DNA from: Siphonodentalium dalli
Lineage: Eukaryota; Mollusca; Scaphopoda; Gadilida; Siphonodentaliidae
Assembly: GCA_032622095.1 (NCBI GenBank)
Contig: CP136065.1
Coordinates: 208,236,151 to 208,300,150 of the forward strand
Direction of reading: 5' to 3'
DNA: 64,000 bases
Below the pieces are notes generated by a model. It had not been told where the DNA came from, did not search any database, and saw only the letters and a program-made list of their open reading frames with translations. Positions 38,100-50,500 of the stretch are shown one piece after another. The position numbers and the translations under genes are program-made. How positions within the stretch are numbered: position 1 is the stretch's first letter; each line of letters begins with the position of its first letter.

Positions 38100-41000
38100 T
38101 TCGTATAGTTTGAACATTTAGTGGCACAAGCTCTCGCTATATGGACACATAATCATCATTTGTACCCGCCTTACTGAAAACCCGGACCAGTTGACCGTCG
38201 GTTGACCACCCACAGATATCCTGGGGGGATGGCAAATAAGAAATCGACAAATTTTGAAGGAAATTTCGTATAGTTTGAACATTTAGTGGCACAAGCTGTC
38301 GCTATATGGCCACATAATCATCATTTGTACCCGCCTTACTGAAAACCCGGACCAGTTGACCGTCGGTTGACCACCCACAGATATCCTGGGGGGATGGCAA
38401 ATAAGGAATCGACAAATTTTGAAGGAAATTTCGTATAGTTTGAACATTTAGTGGCACAAGCTGTCGCTATATGGCCACATAATCATCATTTGTACCCACC
38501 TTACTGAAAACCCGGACCAGTTGACCGTCGGTCGACCACCCACAGATATCCTGGGGGGATGGCAAAAAAGAAATCGCAAAAATTTTGAAGGAAATTTCGT
38601 ATAGTTTGAACATTTAGTGGCACAAGCTGTCGTTATATGGCCACATAATCATCATTTGTACCCACCTTACTGAAAACCCGGACCAGTTGACCGTCGGTCG
38701 ACCACCCACAGATATCCTGGGGGGATGGCAAATAAGAAATCGCAAAAATTTTGAAGGAAATTTCGTATAGTTTGAACATTTAGTGGCACAAGCTGTCGCT
38801 ATATGGCCACATAATCATCATTTGTACCCGCCTTACTGAAAACCCGAACCAGTTGACCGTCGGTTGACCACCCACAGATATCCTGGGGGGATGGCAAATA
38901 AGGAATCGACAAATTTTGAAGGAAATTTCGTATAGTTTGAACATTTAGTGGCACAAGCTGTCGCGATATATGGCCACATAATCATCTTTGGACCCGCCAT
39001 ACTGAAAACCCGGACCAGTTGACCGTCGGTCGACCACCCACAGATATCCTGGGGGGATGGCAAATAAGAAATCGACAAATTTTGAAGGAAATTTCGTATA
39101 GTTTGAACATTTAGTGGCACAAGCTGTCGCTATATGGCCACATAATCATCATTTGTACCCGCCTTACTGAAAATCCGGACCAGTTGACCGTCGGTTGACC
39201 ACCCACAGATATCCTGGGGGGATGGCAAATAAGGAATCGACAAATTTTGAAGGAAATTTCGTATAGTTTGAACATTTAGTGGCACAAGCTGTCGCTATAT
39301 GGCCACATAATCATCATTTGTACCCGCCTTACTGAAAACCCGGACCAGTTGACCGTCGGTTGACCACCTACATATATCATGGGGGGATGGCAAATAAGAA
39401 ATCGACAAATTTTGAAGGAAATTTCGTATAGTTTGAACATTTAGTGGCACAAGCTGTCGCTATATGGCCACATAATCACCATTTGTACCCGCCTTACTGA
39501 AAACCCGGACCAGTTGACCGTCGGTTGACCACCCACAGATATCCTGGGGGGATGGCAAATAAGAAATCGACAAATTTTGAAGGAAATTTCGTATAGTTTG
39601 AACATTTAGTGGCACAAGCTGTCGCTATATGGCCACATAATCATCATTTGTACCCACCTTACTGAAAACCCGGACCAGTTGACCGTCGGTCGACCACCCA
39701 CAGATATCCTGGGGGGATGGCAAATAAGAAATCGACAAATTTTGAAGGAAATTTCGTATAGTTTGAACATTTAGTGGCACAAGCTGTCGCTATATGGCCA
39801 CATAATCATCATTTGTACCCGCCTTACTGAAAACCCGGACCAGTTGACCGTCGGTTGACCACCCACAGATATCCTGGGGGGATGGCAAAAAAGAAATCGC
39901 AAAAATTTTGAAGGAAATTTCGTATAGTTTGAACATTTAGTGGCACAAGCTCTCGCTATATGGACACATAATCATCATTTGTACCCGCCTTACTGAAAAC
40001 CCGGACCAGTTGACCGTCGGTTGACCACCCACAGATATCCTGGGGGGATGGCAAATAAGAAATCGACAAATTTTGAAGGAAATTTCGTATAGTTTGAACA
40101 TTTAGTGGCACAAGCTGTCGCTATATGGCCACATAATCATCATTTGTACCCGCCTTACTGAAAACCCGGACCAGTTGACCGTCGGTTGACCACCCACAGA
40201 TATCCTGGGGGGATGGCAAATAAGGAATCGACAAATTTTGAAGGAAATTTCGTATAGTTTGAACATTTAGTGGCACAAGCTGTCGCTATATGGCCACATA
40301 ATCATCATTTGTACCCACCTTACTGAAAACCCGGACCAGTTGACCGTCGGTCGACCACCCACAGATATCCTGGGGGGATGGCAAAAAAGAAATCGCAAAA
40401 ATTTTGAAGGAAATTTCGTATAGTTTGAACATTTAGTGGCACAAGCTGTCGTTATATGGCCACATAATCATCATTTGTACCCACCTTACTGAAAACCCGG
40501 ACCAGTTGACCGTCGGTCGACCACCCACAGATATCCTGGGGGGATGGCAAATAAGAAATCGCAAAAATTTTGAAGGAAATTTCGTATAGTTTGAACATTT
40601 AGTGGCACAAGCTGTCGCTATATGGCCACATAATCATCATTTGTACCCGCCTTACTGAAAACCCGAACCAGTTGACCGTCGGTTGACCACCCACAGATAT
40701 CCTGGGGGGATGGCAAATAAGGAATCGACAAATTTTGAAGGAAATTTCGTATAGTTTGAACATTTAGTGGCACAAGCTGTCGCGATATATGGCCACATAA
40801 TCATCTTTGGACCCGCCATACTGAAAACCCGGACCAGTTGACCGTCGGTCGACCACCCACAGATATCCTGGGGGGATGGCAAATAAGAAATCGACAAATT
40901 TTGAAGGAAATTTCGTATAGTTTGAACATTTAGTGGCACAAGCTGTCGCTATATGGCCACATAATCATCATTTGTACCCGCCTTACTGAAAATCCGGACC

Positions 41001-41530
41001 AGTTGACCGTCGGTTGACCACCCACAGATATCCTGGGGGGATGGCAAATAAGGAATCGACAAATTTTGAAGGAAATTTCGTATAGTTTGAACATTTAGTG
41101 GCACAAGCTGTCGCTATATGGCCACATAATCATCATTTGTACCCGCCTTACTGAAAACCCGGACCAGTTGACCGTCGGTTGACCACCTACATATATCATG
41201 GGGGGATGGCAAATAAGAAATCGACAAATTTTGAAGGAAATTTCGTATAGTTTGAACATTTAGTGGCACAAGCTGTCGCTATATGGCCACATAATCACCA
41301 TTTGTACCCGCCTTACTGAAAACCCGGACCAGTTGACCGTCGGTTGACCACCCACAGATATCCTGGGGGGATGGCAAATAAGAAATCGACAAATTTTGAA
41401 GGAAATTTCGTATAGTTTGAACATTTAGTGGCACAAGCTGTCGCTATATGGCCACATAATCATCATTTGTACCCACCTTACTGAAAACCCGGACCAGTTG
41501 ACCGTCGGTCGACCACCCACAGATATCCTG
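38100..41530 (-). repeat. 11-monomer tandem duplication (1,819 bp)
   Basis: Two copies, about 38,100-39,710 and 39,920-41,530, share AGCTCTCGCTATATGGACAC (CTCTCG at 38,131 and 39,950), GGCAAAAAAGAAATCGC (38,561 and 40,380) and an unusual TCGCGATATATGG unit (38,961 and 40,780), all 1,819 bp apart. The unit at 39,884 carries GGCAAAAAAG and then passes into the CTCTCG unit, so it looks like the recombinant join. The 49-51 kb homologue holds only one copy, so this duplication came later than the large one, unless the second copy was lost there. Confidence 0.85.
38961..39000 (-). repeat. Right-arm-specific variant monomer (GCGATATATGG / ATCTTTGGACC)
   Basis: The unit has a 2-bp insertion (TCGCGATATATGG for TCGCTATATGG) and, 25 bp on, ATCATCTTTGGACCC for ATCATCATTTGTACCC. 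The net frame change opens a 95-codon minus-strand frame (38,833-39,120). The same unit lies at 40,780 and 50,344, where identical frames occur at 40,652-40,939 and 50,215-50,502. I did not see its complement in the left arm, so it probably arose after the arms separated. It is a lineage tag, not a gene. Confidence 0.8.
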
Positions 41531-41689
41531 GGGGGATGGCAAATAAGAAATCGCAAAAATTTTGAAGGAAATTTCGTATAGTTTGAACATTTAGTGGCAC
41601 AAGCTGTCGTTATATGGCCACATAATCATCATTTGTACCCACCTTACTGAAAACCCGGACCAGTTGACCGTCGGTCGACCACCCACAGA

Positions 41690-41760
41690 TATCCTGGGGG
41701 GATGGCAAATAAGAAATCGCAAAAATTTTGAAGGGAATTTCGTATAGTTTGAACATTTAG
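41690..41760 (-). repeat. Hybrid monomer marking a one-unit deletion
   Basis: This unit joins AATCGCAAAAATTTTG directly to GAAGGGAATTTCG. In the homologous place at 51,280-51,480 these two marks belong to consecutive monomers: AATCGCAAAAATTTTG near 51,290 and GAAGGGAATTTCG near 51,467. Copy 1 therefore lost exactly one unit by exchange between neighbours, or copy 2 gained one. The crossover lies within the shared TTTTGAAGG. Confidence 0.75.
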
Positions 41761-44031
41761 TGGCACAAGCTGTCGCTATATGGCCACATAATCATCATTT
41801 GTACCCGCCATACTGAAAACCCGGACCAGTTGACCGTCGGTCGACCACCCACAGATATCCTGGGGGGATGGCAAATAAGAAATCGACAAATTTTGAAGGA
41901 AATTTCGTATAGTTTGAACATTTAGTGGCACAAGCTGTCGCTATATGGCCACATAATCATCATTTGTACCCGCCTTACTGAAAACCCGGACCAGTTGACC
42001 GTCGGTTGACCACCCACAGATATCCTGGGGGGATGGCAAATAAGGAATCGACAAATTTTGAAGGAAATTTCGTATAGTTTGAACATTTAGTGGCACAAGC
42101 TGTCGCTATATGGCCACATAATCATCATTTGTACCCGCCTTACTGAAAACCCGGACCAGTTGACCGTCGGTTGACCACCTACATATATCATGGGGGGATG
42201 GCAAATAAGAAATCGACAAATTTTGAAGGAAATTTCGTATAGTTTGAACATTTAGTGGCACAAGCTGTCGCTATATGGCCACATAATCACCATTTGTACC
42301 CGTCTTACTGAAAACCCAGACCAGTTGACCGTCGGTTGACCACCCACAGATATCCTGGGGGGATGGCAAATAAGAAATCGACAAATTTTGAAGGAAATTT
42401 CGTATAGTTTGAACATTTATTGGCACAAGCTGTCGCTATATGGACACATAATCATCATTTGTACCCGCCTTACTGAAAACCCGGACCAGTTGACCGTCGG
42501 TTGACCACCCACAGATATCCTGGGGGGATGGCAAATAAGAAATCGACAAATTTTGAAGGAAATTTCGTATAGTTTGAACATTTAGTGGCACAAGCTGTCG
42601 CTATATGGCCACATAATCATCATTTGTACCCGCCTTACTGAAAACCCGGACCAGTTGACCGTCGGTTGACCACCCACAGATATCCTGGGGGGATGGCAAA
42701 TAAGGAATCGACAAATTTTGAAGGAAATTTCGTATAGTTTGAACATTTAGTGGCACAAGCTGTCGCTATATGGCCACATAATCATCATTTGTACCCGCCT
42801 TACTGAAAACCCGGACCAGTTGACCGTCGGTTGACCACCTACAGATATCATGGGGGGATGGCAAATAAGAAATCGACAAATTTTGAAGGACATTTCGTAT
42901 AGATTGAACATTTAGTGGCACAAGCTGTCGCTATATGGCCACATAATCACCATTTGTACCCGCCTTACTGAAAACCCGGACCAGTTGACCGTCGGTTGAC
43001 CACCCACAGATATCCTGGGGGGATGGCAAATAAGAAATCGACAAATTTTGAAGGAAATTTCGTATAGTTTGAACATTTAGTGGCACAAGCTGTCGCTATA
43101 TGGCCACATAATCATCATTTGTACCCGCCTTACTGAAAACCCGGACCAGTTGACCGTCGGTTGACCACCCACAGATATCCTGGGGGGATGGCAAATAAGG
43201 AATCGACAAATTTTGAAGGAAATTTCGTATAGTTTGAACATTTAGTGGCACAAGCTGTCGCTATATGGCCACATAATCATCATTTGTACCCGCCTTACTG
43301 AAAACCCGGACCAGTTGACCGTCGGTTGACCACCCACAGATATCCTGGGGGGATGGCAAATAAGAAATCGACAAATTTTGAAGGAAATTTCGTATAGTTT
43401 GAACATTTAGTGGCACAAGCTGTCGCTATATGGCCATATAATCATCATTTGTACCCGCCTTACTGAAAACCCGGACCAGTTGACCGTCGGTTGACCACCC
43501 ACAGATATCCTGGGGGGATGGCAAATAAGAAATCGACAAATTTTGAAGGAAATTTCGTATAGTTTGAACATTTAGTGGCACAAGCTGTCGCTATATGGCC
43601 AACTAATCATCATTTGTACCCGCCTTACTGAAAACCCGGACCAGTTGATCGTCGGTCGACCACCCACAGATATCCTGGGGGATGGCAAATAAGGAATCGA
43701 CAAATTTAGAAGGAAATTTCGTATAGTTTGAACATTTAGTGGCACAAGCTGTCGCTATATGGCCACATAATCATCATTTGTACCCGCCTTACTGAAAACC
43801 CGGACCAGTTGACCGTCGGTTGACCACCTACAGATATCATGGGGGGATGGCAAATAAGAAATCGACAAATTTTGAAGGAAATTTCGTATAGTTTGAACAT
43901 TTAGTGGCACAAGCTGTCGCTATATGGCCACATAATCACCATTTGTACCCGCCTTTCTGAAAACCCGGACCAGTTGACCGTCGGTTGACCACCCACAGAT
44001 ATCCTGGGGGGATGGCAAATAAGAAATCGAC

Positions 44032-44037
44032 AAATTT
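44032..44037 (-). other. 12-bp deletion inside one monomer
   Basis: The unit reads GACAAATTTCGTATAG where the array has two AAATTT motifs with TGAAGG between them. One AAATTT and the intervening 6 bp are lost, a 12-bp slippage deletion. The homologous unit at about 53,756 is intact, so the loss came after the segmental duplication. Confidence 0.85.
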
Positions 44038-45049
44038 CGTATAGTTTGAACATTTAGTGGCACAAGCTGTCGCTATTTGGCCACATAATCATCATTTGTA
44101 CCCGCCTTACTGAAAACCCGGACCAGTTGACCGTCGGTTGACCACCCACAGATATCCTGGGGGGATGGCAAATAAGAAATCGACAAATTTTGAAGGAAAT
44201 TTCGTATAGTTTGAACATTTAGTGGCACAAGCTGTCGCTATATGGCCACATAATCATCATTTGTACCCGCCTTACTGAAAACCCGGACCAGTTGACCGTC
44301 GGTTGACCACCCACAGATATCCTGGGGGGATGGCAAATAAGAAATCGACAAATTTTGAAGGAAATTTCGTATAATTTGAACATTTAGTGGCACAAGCTGT
44401 CGTTATATGGCCACATAATCATCATTTGTACCCACCTTACTGAAAACCCGGACCAGTTGACCGTCGGTCGACCACCCACAGATATCCTGGGGGGATGGCA
44501 AATAAGAAATCGCAAAAATTTTGAAGGAAATTTCGTATAGTTTGAACATTTAGTAGCACAAGCTGTCGTTATATGGCCACATAATCATCATTTGTACCCG
44601 CCTTACTGAATACCCGGACCAGTTGACCGTCGGTTGACCACCCACAGATATCCTGGGGGGATGGCAAATAAGAAATCGACAAATTTTGAAGGAAATTTCG
44701 TATAGTTTGAACATTTAGTGGCACAAGCTGTCGCTATATGGCCACATAATCATCATTTGTACCCGCCTTACTGAAAACCCGGACCAGTTGACCGTCGGTT
44801 GACCACCCACAGATATCCTGGGGGGATGGCAAATAAGGAATCGACAAATTTTGAAGGAAATTTCGTATAGTTTGAACATTTAGTGGCACAAGCTGTCGCT
44901 ATATGGCCACATAATCATCATTTGTACCCGCCATACTGAAAACCCGGACCAGTTGACCGTCGGTCGACCACCCACAGATATCCTGGGGGGATGGCAAATA
45001 AGAAATCGACAAATTTTGAAGGAAATTTCGTATAGTTTGAACATTTAGT

Positions 45050-47100
45050 GGCACAACCTGTCGCTATATGGCCACATAATCATCATTTGTACCCGCCTTA
45101 CTGAAAACCCGGACCAGTTGACCGTCGGTTGACCACCCACATATATCCTGGGGGGATGGCAAATAAGGAATCGACAAATTTTGAAGGAAATTTCGTATAG
45201 TTTGAACATTTAGTGGCACAAGCTGTCGCTATATGGCCACATAATCATCATTTGTACCCGCCTTACTGAAAACCCGGACCAGTTGACCGTCGGTTGACCA
45301 CCTACAGATATCATGGGGGGATGGCAAATAAGAAATCGACAAATTTTGAAGGAAATTTCGTATAGTTTGAACATTTAGTGGCACAAGCTGTCGCTATATG
45401 GCCACATAATCATCATTTGTACCCGCCTTACTGAAAACCCGGACCAGTTGACCGTCGGGTTGACCACCCACAGATATCCTGGGGGGATGGCAAATAAGGA
45501 ATCGACAAATTTTGAAGGAAATTTCGTATAGTTTGAACATTTAGTGGCACAAGCTGTCGCTATATGGCCACATAATCATCATTTGTACCCGCCTTACTGA
45601 AAACCCGGACCAGTTGACCGTCGGTTGACCACCTACAGATATCATGGGGGGATGGCAAATAAGAAATCGACAAATTTTGAAGGAAATTTCGTATAGTTTG
45701 AACATTTAGTGGCACAAGCTGTCGCTATATGGCCACATAATCACCATTTGTACCCGCCTTACTGAAAACCCGGACCAGTTGACCGTCGGTTGACCACCCA
45801 CAGATATCCTGGGGGGATGGCAAATAAGAAATCGACACATTTTGAAGGAAATTTCGTATAGTTTGAACATTTAGTGGCACAAGCTGTCGCTATATGGCCA
45901 CATAATCATCATTTGTACCCGCCATACTGAAAACCCGGACCAGTTGACCGTCAGTCGACCACCCACAGATATCCTGGGGGGATGGCAAATAAGAAATCGA
46001 CAAATTTTGAAGGAAATTTCGTATAGTTTGAACATTTAGTGGCACAAGCTGTCGCTATATGGCCACATAATCATCATTTGTACCCGCCTTACTGAAAACC
46101 CGGACCAGTTGACCGTCGGTTGACCACCCACAGATATCCTGGGGGGATGGCAAATAAGGAATCGACAAATTTTGAAGGAAATTTCGTATAGTTTGAACAT
46201 TTAGTGGCACAAGCTGTCGCTATATGGCCACATAATCATCATTTGTACCCGCCTTACTGAAAACCCGGACCAGTTGACCGTCGGTTGACCACCTACATAT
46301 ATCATGGGGGGATGGCAAATAAGAAATCGACAAATTTTGAAGGAAATTTCGTATAGTTTGAACATTTAGTGGCACAAGCTGTCGCTATATGGCCACATAA
46401 TCATCATTTGTACCCGCCATACTGAAAACCCGGACCAGTTGACCGTCGGTCGACCACCCACAGATATCCTGGGGGGATGGCAAATAAGAAATCGACAAAT
46501 TTTGAAGGAAATTTCGTATAGTTTGAACATTTAGTGGCACAACCTGTCGCTATATGGCCACATAATCATCATTTGTACCCGCCTTACTGAAAACCCGGAC
46601 CAGTTGACCGTCGGTTGACCACCCACATATATCCTGGGGGGATGGCAAATAAGGAATCGACAAATTTTGAAGGAAATTTCGTATAGTTTGAACATTTAGT
46701 GGCACAAGCTGTCGCTATATGGCCACATAATCATCATTTGTACCCGCCTTACTGAAAACCCGGACCAGTTGACCGTCGGTTGACCACCTACAGATATCAT
46801 GGGGGGATGGCAAATAAGAAATCGACAAATTTTGAAGGAAATTTCGTATAGTTTGAACATTTAGTGGCACAAGCTGTCGCTATATGGCCACATAATCACC
46901 ATTTGTACCCGCCTTACTGAAAACCCGGACCAGTTGACCGTCTGTTGACCACCCACAGATATCCTGGGGGGATGGCAAATAAGAAATCGACAAATTTTGA
47001 AGGAAATTTCGTATAGTTTGAACATTTAGTGGCACAAGCTGTCGCTATATGGCCACATAATCATCATTTGTACCCGCCTTACTGAAAACCCGGACCAGTT
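45050..47100 (-). repeat. Two-copy block with CACAACCTGTCG, 9-monomer spacing
   Basis: The rare variant CACAACCTGTCG followed by CCCACATATATCC occurs at 45,057 and again at 46,543, a spacing of 1,486 bp or nine units. Each is followed by AAGGAATCG and then a CTACAGATATCATGG unit. The same pair of marks lies at 35,491 next to the inversion. The first copy is followed by an extra G (CGTCGGGTTGACC) near 45,457. The block sits between the two copies of the large segmental duplication and shows repeated re-use of one ancestral stretch. Confidence 0.75.
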
Positions 47101-47569
47101 GACCGTCGGTTGACCACCCACAGATATCCTGGGGGGATGGCAAATAAGGAATCGACAAATTTTGAAGGAAATTTCGTATAGTTTGAACATTTAGTGGCAC
47201 AAGCTGTCGCTATATGGCCACATAATCATCATTTGTACCCGCCTTACTGAAAACCCGGACCAGTTGACCGTCGGTTGACCACCCACAGATATCCTGGGGG
47301 GATGGCAAATAAGGAATCGACAAATTTTGAAGGAAATTTCGTATAGTTTGAACATTTAGTGGCACAAGCTGTCGCTATATGGCCACATAATCATCATTTG
47401 TACCCGCCTTACTGAAAACCCGGACCAGTTGACCGTCGGTTGACCACCTACATATATCATGGGGGGATGGCAAATAAGAAATCGACAAATTTTGAAGGAA
47501 ATTTCGTATAGTTTGAACATTTAGTGGCACAAGCTGTCGCTATATGGCCACATAATCACCATTTGTACC

Positions 47570-50500
47570 CGCCTTACTGAAAACCCGGACCAGTTGACCG
47601 TCGGTTGACCACCCACAGATATCCTGGGGGGATGGCAAATAAGAAATCGACAAATTTTGAAGGAAATTTCGTATAGTTTGAACATTTAGTGGCACAAGCT
47701 GTCGCTATATGGACACATAATCATCATTTGTACCCGCCTTACTGAAAACCCGGACCAGTTGACCGTCGGTTGACCACCCACAGATATCCTGGGGGGATGG
47801 CAAATAAGAAATCGACAAATTTTGAAGGAAATTTCGTATAGTTTGAACATTTAGAGGCACAAGCTGTCGCTATATGGCCACATAATCATCATTTGTACCC
47901 GCCTTACTGAAAACCCGGACCAGTTGACCGTCGGTTGACCACCCACAGATATCCTGGGGGGATGGCAAATAAGGAATCGACAAATTTTGAAGAAAATTTC
48001 GTATAGTTCGAACATTTAGTGGCACAAGCTGTCGCTATATGGCCACATAATCATCATTTGTACCCGCCTTACTGAAAACCCGGACCAGTTAACCGTCGAT
48101 TGACCACCCACAGATATCCTGGGGGGATGGCAAATAAGGAATCGACAAATTTTGAAGGAAATTTCGTATAGTTTGAACATTTAGTGGCACAAGCTGTCGC
48201 TATATGGCCACATAATCATCATTTGTACCCGCCTTACTGAAAACCCGGACCAGTTGACCGTCGGTTGACCACCTACAGATATCATGGGGGGATGGCAAAT
48301 AAGAAATCGACAAATTTTGAAGGACATTTCGTATAGTTTGAACATTTAGTGGCACAAGCTGTCGCTATATGGCCACATAATCACCATTTGTACCCGCCTT
48401 ACTGAAAACCCGGACCAGTTGACTGTCGGTTGACCACCCACAGATATCCTGGGGGGATGGCAAATAAGAAATCGACAAATTTTGAAGGAAATTTCGTATA
48501 GTTTGAACATTTAGTGGCACAAGCTGTCGCTATATGGCCACATAATCATCATTTGTACCCGCCTTACTGAAAACCTGGACCAGTTGACCGTCGGTTGACC
48601 ACCCACAGATATCCTGGGGGGATGGCAAATAAGGAATCGACAAATTTTGAAGGAAATTTTGTATAGTTTGAACATTTAGTGGCACAAGCTGTCGCTATAT
48701 GACCACATAATCATCATTTGTACCCGCCTTACTGAAAACCCGGACCAGTTGACCGTCGGTTGACCACCTACAGATATCATGGGGGGATGGCAAATAAGAA
48801 ATCGACAAATTTTGAAGGAAATTTCGTATAGTTTGAACATTTAGTGGCACAAGCTGTCGCTATATGGCCACATAATCACCATTTGTACCCGCCATACTGA
48901 AAACCCGGACCAGTTGACCGTCGGTCGACCACCCACAGATATCCTGGGGGGATGGCAAATAAGAAATCGACAAATTTTGAAGGAAATTTCGTATAGTTTG
49001 AACATTTAGTGGCACAAGCTGTCGCTATATGGCCACATAATCATCATTTGTACCCGCCTTACTGAAAACCCGGACCAGTTGACCGTCGGTTGACCACCCA
49101 CAGATATCCTGGGGGGATGGCAAATAAGGAATCGACAAATTTTGAAGGAAATTTCGTATAGTTAGAACATTTAGTGGCACAAGCTGTCGCTATATGGCCA
49201 CATAATCATCATTTGTACCCGCCTTACTGAAAACCCGGACCAGTTGACCGTCGGTTGACCACCTACATATATCATGGGGGGATGGCAAATAAGAAATCGA
49301 CAAATTTTGAAGGACATTTCGTATAGTTTGAACATTTAGTGGCACAAGCTGTCGCTATATGGCCACATAATCACCATTTGTACCCGCCTTACTGAAAACC
49401 CGGACCAGTTGACTGTCGGTTGACCACCCACAGATATCCTGGGGGGATGGCAAATAAAAATCGACAAATTTTGAAGGAAATTTCGTATAGTTTGAACATT
49501 TAGTGGCACAAGCTCTCGCTATATGGACACATAATCATCATTTGTACCCGCCTTACTGAAAACCCGGACCAGTTGACCGTCGGTTGACCACCCACAGATA
49601 TCCTGGGGGGATGGCAAATAAGAAATCGACAAATTTTGAAGGAAATTTCGTATAGTTTGAACATTTAGTGGCACAAGCTGTCGCTATATGGCCACATAAT
49701 CATCATTTGTACCCGCCTTACTGAAAACCCGGACCAGTTGACCGTCGGTTGACCACCCACAGATATCCTGGGGGGATGGCAAATGAGGAATCGACAAATT
49801 TTGAAGGAAATTTCGTATAGTTTGAACATTTAGTGGCACAAGCTGTCGCTATATGGCCACATAATCATCATTTGTACCCACCTTACTGAAAACCCGGACC
49901 AGTTGACCGTCGGTCGACCACCCACAGATATCCTGGGGGGATGGCAAATAAGAAATCGCAAAAATTTTGAAGGAAATTTCGTATAGTTTGAACATTTAGT
50001 GGCACAAGCTGTCGTTATATGGCCACATAATCATCATTTGTACCCACCTTACTGAAAACCCGGACCAGTTGACCGTCGGTCGACCACCCACAGATATCCT
50101 GGGGGGATGGCAAATAAGAAATCGCAAAAATTTTGAAGGAAATTTCGTATAGTTTGAACATTTAGTGGCACAAGCTGTCGCTATATGGCCACATAATCAT
50201 CATTTGTACCCGCCTTACTGAAAACCCGAACCAGTTGACCGTCGGTTGACCACCCACAGATATCCTGGGGGGATGGCAAATAAGGAATCGACAAATTTTG
50301 AAGGAAATTTCGTATAGTTTGAACATTTAGTGGCACAAGCTGTCGCGATATATGGCCACATAATCATCTTTGGACCCGCCATACTGAAAACCCGGACCAG
50401 TTGACCGTCGGTCGACCACCCACAGATATCCTGGGGGGATGGCAAATAAGAAATCGACAAATTTTGAAGGAAATTTCGTATAGTTTGAACATTTAGTGGC

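Larger units (their letters stand above)
36190..44530 (-). repeat. Segmental duplication of the right arm, copy 1
   Basis: This block matches 47,570-54,270 almost base for base. Shared rare variants include TATGGACACATAATC (36,331 and 47,713), TTGAAGAAAATTTCG (36,607 and 47,989) and AATAAAAATCG (38,071 and 49,453), all offset by 11,382 bp (69 units). After the 1,819-bp internal duplication in this copy the offset falls to 9,563. After a one-monomer difference near 41,735 it becomes 9,726 (GGCCAACTAATC at 43,601 and 53,327). It ends in a TGCGATTT-type unit near 44,530; beyond that the flanks differ. Confidence 0.85.
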
